From Phoronis australis (taxonomy: Eukaryota; Phoronida; Phoronidae), in contig NMRA01000141.1 in NCBI GenBank assembly GCA_002633005.1, positions 738,326 through 802,325 of the forward strand: a DNA stretch of 64,000 nucleotides, read 5' to 3'. Shown here piece after piece: positions 59,801 to 64,000 of the stretch. Under the pieces are notes generated by a model. That model searched no databases. It saw nothing but the letters and a program-made list of their open reading frames with translations, and had not been told where the DNA came from. How positions within the stretch are numbered: the first letter of the stretch is position 1; each line of letters opens with the position of its first letter. The translations under genes and the position numbers were made by a program.

Positions 59801-61220
59801 CCTTAAAAATCGGAAAATGTTATCGAGTCAACACCAAGACATTCGAAAACATGGGGTGTTACGATATTTTGTCAAGATGGGCAAAAATACTTTTGGATAC
59901 ATATCATGTCAAGCACGTGCAAACTGAACGTTCAGCATCAGGTCAGAAATCAAATTAAAGGGTCCAGTGGCAGATTTAGAGGGGGCCCAAGGGGGCCATG
60001 GCCCCCCTAAAACTCTCCCAGATTCCATTTGGCAATTGGGGATGCAAATGTCAGACGACAAAAATCCTGGTTANACAGCAGCCAACATTTCATTTCTGAT
60101 CTCAGGATTCTCCTGCGCAATTTCCTCTCCCTTCTCAATGAAGTTGTGTGTAGCCTTCTGTACAGCCGCACTGAGCACGTGTGCTTTCTTAGAACGACCC
60201 TTCTTCTTGTTAGATGGGCCCTTCTGATTGACCAAAGTGGTCACCTGAAAATCAAAAGAAACTATGTTACACGACAGACCATCAAACACAGCTCCTGGTC
60301 TACCGCCAGTCAATCTGGCTGTCTAAACACCTACAATAATATTAAGTAACATACAGGCTTACAGTGGAGGCTCATATTATCCGGATAGTAGGCACAGCTA
60401 GTACAGTACAGGTACAAAAGCTTCTGTCCAGACAGTTATATGGCCCCAAAATCGAGGGCCCTGAAGTGAAACCTTGTAGATTCTCAAAACATGGTCTGGC
60501 GATAGCTATGGCATTACGGTGAAGCATTAATTTGGAGCAACTTGCCCTTTAAGCTGGATTTAGCCCTGTTTAGCTGTCAAGTAATTCAAGTAGTTAAATA
60601 AAGAGAAACAGAGTTTAAAATGTTATGTCTAAGCATCCCTGAATTGGTGACGAATGAGTGAGTGCGTACATATTGCTCATGAGCATGGGCAACAGGATAT
60701 CTGTCATTAACCTCTGTGTGAACAAAACGCGGTATGTCAAGTGGGGTCAGTCATATGTATTCAATGAAATGGTCATTATCGTGACATGTGTTTTCAACGG
60801 ATTTCCCAGCATGCCACTTTCAAATTTCAGGGTTTGCCAACAGCAATAAAATCAGTGATATTCCGATGTTTTTGATCTGTTGTACTTTATTAGTACAACC
60901 ATATTTGACATCCTTTATTAAGAGTAAAAGGCCAAACTTGATTTTAGTTTTGTAGTTAGCTAAAAAGGATGAAATAGAGCTTTGAGAAAAATTGGGATTT
61001 TCAAAAACTTTCATTTCTTCTAAACTGGTGAAATTTTAACGTATTCATTTGGGAAAGTGTCAAGCGCTAAACATATCTATATAGAGAACTAGCCATCAAT
61101 GTCTAAAACTCATCATACTTGTGTAACAAGTGGTTCCAATGTCTTCTCCACAGACTTTGTGCGAATCTCCAAATTTTTTGGGTCCCATCGGACACCAAGA
61201 GAGCCAATTGGCTGGCTCAT
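47648..61220 (-). CDS. CTNNA: alpha-catenin
   Basis: Fifteen coding exons, mutually in phase, encode about 772 residues that follow alpha-catenin from start to stop: the beta-catenin-binding N-terminal helical bundle (WDPKNLEIRT, GRSKKAHVL), the central vinculin-family M region (RPSLEERLESIISGAALMAD, DHVSDSFLETNVPLLVLIEA, EDVNKCVQAL, EMDNYEPGVYTE, VYDGVRDIR), an acidic linker (YDSDEEYGAYDEYED) and the C-terminal F-actin-binding domain (WDDRGNDII, QMCMIMMEMTDFTRG, LNITSKVKA, TWKMKPPQKKPLV). The protein links cadherin-bound beta-catenin to actin at adherens junctions. Family members are about 900 residues; the shortfall is explained by exons missing between 59598 and 60077. The tail (ELSEFTTNDTF) matches the usual ALSEFKAMDSF-type end. 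One gene is seen; vertebrate-style paralogues cannot be excluded elsewhere. Confidence 0.97.
47980..48487. mobile_element. hAT-like non-autonomous element, copy B, in last alpha-catenin intron
   Basis: Ends CAGGGCTTGGAATGAC and, in reverse complement, CAGGGCTTGGAATTTTCC. Flanked by CTCAGACC and GTCAGACC, an 8-bp target duplication with one mismatch if the ends are AGGGCTTGG, as for hAT elements. About 0.5 kb, non-coding. Confidence 0.75.
48887..49000. repeat. 57-bp tandem duplication over an exon end
   Basis: Two units (48887-48943 and 48944-49000). The second contains the 3' end and donor of the next alpha-catenin exon; the first is a diverged copy of the same exon end in the intron. Confidence 0.85.
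48975..49085 (-). CDS. CTNNA: alpha-catenin exon (LDSATSLIQAAKNLMNS...)
   Basis: Acceptor GTTTCAG, donor GTATGT, 37 codons, phase 0-0. Part of the actin-binding domain. Confidence 0.95.
50205..50339 (-). CDS. CTNNA: alpha-catenin exon (CPDSASKKDLIAYLQR...)
   Basis: Acceptor CTTTCAG, donor GTAAGT, 45 codons, phase 0-0, ending GELIVSG. Actin-binding domain helix. Confidence 0.95.
50787..50892 (-). CDS. CTNNA: alpha-catenin exon (GRGPLKNTMDVINAAKK...)
   Basis: Acceptor AAACAG, donor GTAATG, 106 nt, enters in phase 2. The first base completes the Arg of MTDFTR. Confidence 0.95.
51496..51733 (-). CDS. CTNNA: alpha-catenin exon (MMLRLPEEEKEQIQEQ... )
   Basis: Acceptor TTCACAG, donor GTGGGT, 238 nt, phase 1 in and 2 out. 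Covers the start of the actin-binding domain; overlapping plus-strand frames at 50939-51662 are chance. Confidence 0.95.
52306..52387 (-). CDS. CTNNA: alpha-catenin exon, acidic linker
   Basis: Acceptor TTTCAG, donor GTGAGT, 82 nt. Reads RPDEIYDSDEEYGAYDEYED and QYEETRS; richer in Tyr/Asp/Glu than the vertebrate linker. Confidence 0.92.
53332..53483 (-). CDS. CTNNA: alpha-catenin exon (MPKFAERVEMAVDALSS...)
   Basis: Acceptor CTTTAG, donor GTAACT, 152 nt, phase 1 in, 0 out. Contains VDENEFIGASQMVYDGVRDI. Confidence 0.95.
53631..53756. repeat. 42-bp minisatellite, three units
   Basis: Units at 53631, 53673 and 53715, the first two nearly identical, the third slightly diverged. Lies in an alpha-catenin intron, 150 bp from the exon. 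The unit length is a multiple of three, so open frames run through on both strands; these are artefacts. Confidence 0.95.
54270..54534 (-). CDS. CTNNA: alpha-catenin exon (VRLLTEAVDDITTIDDF...)
   Basis: Acceptor TTTTCAG, donor GTAGGT, 265 nt (88 codons plus one base). M region and following linker helix, ending VYMLRDQ. Confidence 0.96.
56063..56248 (-). CDS. CTNNA: alpha-catenin exon (VANLACSMSNNEEGVKL...)
   Basis: Acceptor CCATAG, donor GTGCAG, 62 codons, phase 0-0, ending KETWERQ. Confidence 0.96.
56851..57003 (-). CDS. CTNNA: alpha-catenin exon (LRKAVVDHVSDSFLETN...)
   Basis: Acceptor CTATAG, donor GTAAAT, 51 codons, phase 0-0, ending EHANKLVE. Confidence 0.96.
57379..57459 (-). CDS. 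CTNNA: alpha-catenin exon (AGRKEPTESLDHAIENM...)
   Basis: Acceptor TTTTTAG, donor GTAGGA, 27 codons, phase 0-0, ending KKTRDLRRQ; vinculin-binding neighbourhood. Confidence 0.95.
57460..58912 (-). other. CTNNA: alpha-catenin intron, no further feature
   Basis: 1.45 kb without recognisable exon. The minus frame at 58419-58601 is unsupported. Confidence 0.6.
58913..59116 (-). CDS. CTNNA: alpha-catenin exon (DKIIMDPSQYNDGRARP...)
   Basis: Acceptor GCTATAG, donor GTAATG, 68 codons, phase 0-0, ending LLTEYMNN. Contains SSCTRNERRERIVQECNAVR, strongly conserved. Confidence 0.97.
59425..59598 (-). CDS. CTNNA: alpha-catenin exon (AYVRHPELAAAKANRDF...)
   Basis: Acceptor ATTTCAG, donor GTAAGA, 58 codons, phase 0-0. 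The exon that should precede it in the mRNA is not in the window. Confidence 0.95.
59599..60076 (-). other. probable assembly gap or misjoin, alpha-catenin exons missing
   Basis: In the mRNA order this interval must hold the exons between NEMLAA and AYVRHPEL (about 130-140 residues in other alpha-catenins), yet no such coding sequence is here. The only ambiguous base of the window is at 60074, three bases from the exon end. A GC-rich palindrome at 59991-60006 lies nearby. Confidence 0.7.
60077..60244 (-). CDS. CTNNA: alpha-catenin exon (VTTLVNQKGPSNKKKGR...), possibly incomplete
   Basis: Acceptor TTTTCAG, 56 codons to NEMLAA. The next bases are GTN; either the exon ends here with donor GTNTAA, or it continues (family: AAVED) into lost sequence. 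Confidence 0.92.
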
Positions 61221-61242
61221 GGTCTCAATCTGGTGAAACTCC
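61119..61242 (-). CDS. CTNNA: alpha-catenin exon with the usual start codon
   Basis: Acceptor TTTTGCAG at 61243-61250, donor GTATGA. The ATG at 61218-61220 begins MSQPIGSLGVRWDPKNLEIR, matching the family start. The 22 nt before it (G, then codons for EFHQIET) contain no stop, so the frame stays open to the acceptor. Confidence 0.93.
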
Positions 61243-62597
61243 CTGCAAAACAAGGCGGTAAAATGACTCAGAAATGTAACCTATAAAATGAATTGAAAGT
61301 AAAATTGTATACAATCAGTGTGTCAAAAAAGAAATGTGGAGTGCTGCAATTTTTACAGGGCACACAGACTAACTACTTTTAAAAACAGTTAAAGTGAATT
61401 ATTGTATACATCAACATACCACATTATCAAACATTGAATGTGCAGCTTGTATGTAACGAAAGGAGTAGGCCTAACTGGCATATAAACAGCTAATGGCCTT
61501 TGAGATATCTGCCACGCATTTGTCATCGAGGGAGTGACTCACCAAGAAGGAATTCAAATAACAAACACCACTACACCAGGACCAGTTTCAGAAAACCCTC
61601 TCCAGTCTCCGAACACTTCGTCGTTAGCAAAAAAAAATGATTAACCTGTTATAAAGAGTTCAAAAAGCCTCGTGTCGATATCACGACAAAGTGTATGACA
61701 AGACTGTTGACTGCAGTACATCACTGCACACCTGTGTCTGTGAGTGCGAGGCCCATCAGGCATCGATGCGATTGAACATTGAATCAAACCGGTGAATCCA
61801 ATCAGTCAGGGCACTATATGAAACTGGTACACTTTGAGCTGATTATGAATCTGCTTGTGTCGAGGTAATAATGGTTTATATCTTATGAACAAACATTCTC
61901 TGATCAATAAAACAAAACGTTTTTATACAAACCGTTAAAGAGCTCACTATGAAGCTGGATTAGGCTTCTCAACTGAGCCGGTCGATGAGTCAAACGCACT
62001 CCCCAAAACTGCTTAAGCTAACAATTTTTCAATAATGTTTCGAAAACAAAATGTTCAAAATCTTGGCGAATATCTTCAACGTAAAAGTTAAAAAATTAAG
62101 TGTAATTTCTAGTGGTTGTTGATCATTATTTTTTAATCAGGAGTACATTTAGTGTAAATATTAGCGGGTAATGTACAATAGATAGAACAGCTATACACAA
62201 GTTGGAATGTGGTCACGTGATTTTATTATGGAATCTCTAATGTTGAAGAACAATTTGTCTTATACCGGAACAGAGGTTGCAAACAGAAAACGCATTCCGT
62301 TACCGGTGTCCGATGTTCGTCACCATATCGAGTCGACTGTTTTCCGTTTTGTCTGTGAGTACATGATGTCTGCTTCGTCCACAGGTGATATCATACCTCC
62401 ATAAAAAGTACACGTGTTCTTGTCTGGCTGTGGAGTCGGCTGTCGGCATAGCCATAGCCTGGCATAGCCTCGCATAGCGGGCGGTGCCTAGCCTAGGCTG
62501 CCGCTATGCTGTGATATAGGATATGGGATGGCCACTACCCCCGACACTATCTCTAAAATAGTCTGATACTAGTACTGGGGCTGCTGTGCGTTAACTT
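61243..62597. other. upstream intron or promoter region of alpha-catenin
   Basis: A first, non-coding or alternative exon must lie upstream because the start-codon exon has an acceptor. 62444-62510 is a cluster of CATAGCC-type short repeats. No gene seen. Confidence 0.5.
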
Positions 62598-62949
62598 GGA
62601 ACCCTGCTTGATCTCAAGATCCCGTATGCGTGAACTTGGCATTGAATATTCATTTGGGTTATCAGGGGAATTTTTTGTTCAGTGTAAAGAATTTTTGTAT
62701 GGCCTTCAGGGCCCTCATGATCACCCCTCTTTTAGTACCATAACTTGTGTCAAAGAATTGGAGGAATTTGTGACTGGTTAAATCTTATATTGTCTGCCTG
62801 AAATTTACGTTATTTTACATTAACTTGTAATTTGGTTAGTGCAGCGCAAACTTTTATCTACTTGAACGTGATTATTTGAGTGAACTTGTCAAGTTTCATG
62901 GTGAACTCCAAGTTAACGCATACGGGATCTTGAGATTAAGCAAGATTCC
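62598..62949. mobile_element. MITE with inverted ends of about 33 bp
   Basis: Left end GGAACCCTGCTTGATCTCAA and right end in reverse complement GGAATCTTGCTTAATCTCAA, both continuing GATCCCGTATGCG. 352 bp, no transposase. Confidence 0.8.
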
Positions 62950-63659
62950 TGAGCACTGAACACCACTATTTGGGACGTTGGAATTGTCAGTGTTCTTATT
63001 GGTAACGGAAATAGAATACTCTGAGACTGACTTTGTGGAAGCAAAACTACAAAAGCCCTAATTAATTGTTTTTCGTTTATTAACCATCGATGAACAGCGC
63101 GAAATGTAGATATTGACAACCGTCTCTACCTTCTTAGCTGAGGAGTTTGTTTCGAATTGGAAGGAATTAAAGACACTGACAGGCTCCTAAGGTGTCTCTC
63201 TATGCTTATAAAAACATGACTTTGACGTTTTAGTCAGTGTGAGACAAATTTTGCCGAAAAGCTTCCAGCTGGGGCCAGCTAGAGATGGTGGTCACTGTGT
63301 ACACAAAATGCAACTTCACTTGGAGTTGCTGAACAACAACATCTAACCCTTGTGATATAATTCAAGCTCAACATTATAAGTAGTTGGGTATGTTGGTTGG
63401 ACTTGTAGCCACTACCTAACTGAGTGGAATATAATTACGTTTTGCCTATTTCTAACAAATAATAATACTTTGAATTACGCCTGGGGTCTGAGCTTTTTCC
63501 AAGAATATTTAGGCAATTACATCGCCCTGTATGCCCTGTATGCTGCAGGCATACATGGGCAATAGTACATCCTCACAAAAAGTTACTCATTTCAAAATAC
63601 AGCAAATAAAATCAAATGAACCATACATATAGGAACATGGAGTTATAATTAACACATAC

Positions 63660-63751
63660 CATGACTCTGGATTCAATTTAGTCAGCAAAACTTGGAACAA
63701 ATTGATGAAAATCTGTCGCGGTTTGATCGAGTTTCTCTTACCAGGTGCCAT
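63660..63751 (-). CDS. candidate alternative first exon, in frame with alpha-catenin
   Basis: ATG at 63749-63751 in good context (AAAATGG) opens MAPGKRNSIKPRQIFINLFQ, then VLLTKLNPES, and the frame ends in TG before a GTATGT donor (phase 2). Joined to the start-codon exon of alpha-catenin (which begins with G), TG+G gives Trp and continues EFHQIETMSQPIG without a stop. I do not recognise the 31 residues. It may instead be the first exon of an unrelated gene, or a chance ORF. Confidence 0.4.
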
Positions 63752-63843
63752 TTTGAGGAAGGTACGTGAAATCATGCATGTTGACGAATAAAAAGTCCAA
63801 AGGACACAAATTTCAACTGATACCTTCTCATGCTATTTTGCAA

Positions 63844-63880
63844 GTGTCACGCACCTGTGTCACGCACCTGTGTCACGCAC
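63844..63880. repeat. 11-bp tandem repeat, three units
   Basis: TGTCACGCACC three times in a row. No known function. Confidence 0.9.
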
Positions 63881-64000
63881 CTTCGCTCAGTCTTGCGCTA
63901 GCCTTTGCCTAACTCACATGACTCAGATGACCTACTTAAGGTTATCGCGAGCGTGGTGAAAAAGTTAACCAAAAAGGCAACCAAAAAGGTTTAGTTGGAA

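Noticed and set aside
1-64000. tRNA, rRNA, CRISPR or bacterial operon features
   Set aside because: None seen on reading; the gene structure is intron-rich animal DNA. A tRNAscan or Infernal run would be the decisive test.

Overview
This is eukaryotic, animal genomic DNA: genes are split into short exons by AT-rich introns, splice sites are GT/AG, and degenerate transposons are everywhere. The domain content (tandem thrombospondin type 1 repeats, CUB, SRCR, mucin stalks, an alpha-catenin, THAP-type DNA transposons) suggests a marine invertebrate. Amphioxus, hemichordate or sea urchin seem likeliest and a cnidarian is possible; I cannot decide from sequence alone. All exon coordinates were read by hand from splice sites and checked by exon length and phase.

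1-5.2 kb: no gene recognised. An inverted pair of palindromic repeats (941-1115 and 3451-3632) is the main structure. 5.2-24.9 kb, + strand: a gene for a membrane-anchored protein with many TSP1 repeats. I see 16 intact TSP1 exons (each 171 nt, phase 1-1), three decayed TSP1 exons, and a last exon with a transmembrane helix and a short cytoplasmic tail (stop at 24934). The exons lie in two tandem arrays (about 0.73 kb and about 0.3 kb per unit). A decayed LINE of up to 4.1 kb interrupts the region upstream of the first repeat, and a second LINE fragment (850 bp, 18-bp target duplication) sits inside the first array. The 5' end with a signal peptide was not found.

25-29.9 kb: intergenic, with two opposite copies of a small MITE flanking a Kolobok-like element that carries a broken THAP transposase and a P2X7-like cysteine-rich ORF.

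30.2-44.9 kb, - strand: a complete-looking receptor gene of eight exons, predicted 508 residues: signal peptide, CUB, one SRCR, Thr/Ala mucin stalk, transmembrane helix and a cytoplasmic tail that contains a retroelement-like Cys/His zinc-knuckle motif. All junction phases agree. It is convergent with the TSP1 gene. Its introns hold a second THAP element, a TTAA-flanked MITE, a G-rich tract and duplicated segments.

47.6-61.2 kb (perhaps to 63.75 kb), - strand: alpha-catenin, 15 coding exons recognised, about 772 residues. Roughly 130-140 residues of the N-terminal region are missing between 59.6 and 60.08 kb, next to the only ambiguous base of the window (60074), so an assembly gap or misjoin is likely. 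A possible alternative first exon at 63660-63751 would extend the N-terminus in frame.

The most interesting items are the receptor with the transposon-like zinc-knuckle tail and the fast-evolving tandem TSP1 exon arrays next to it.
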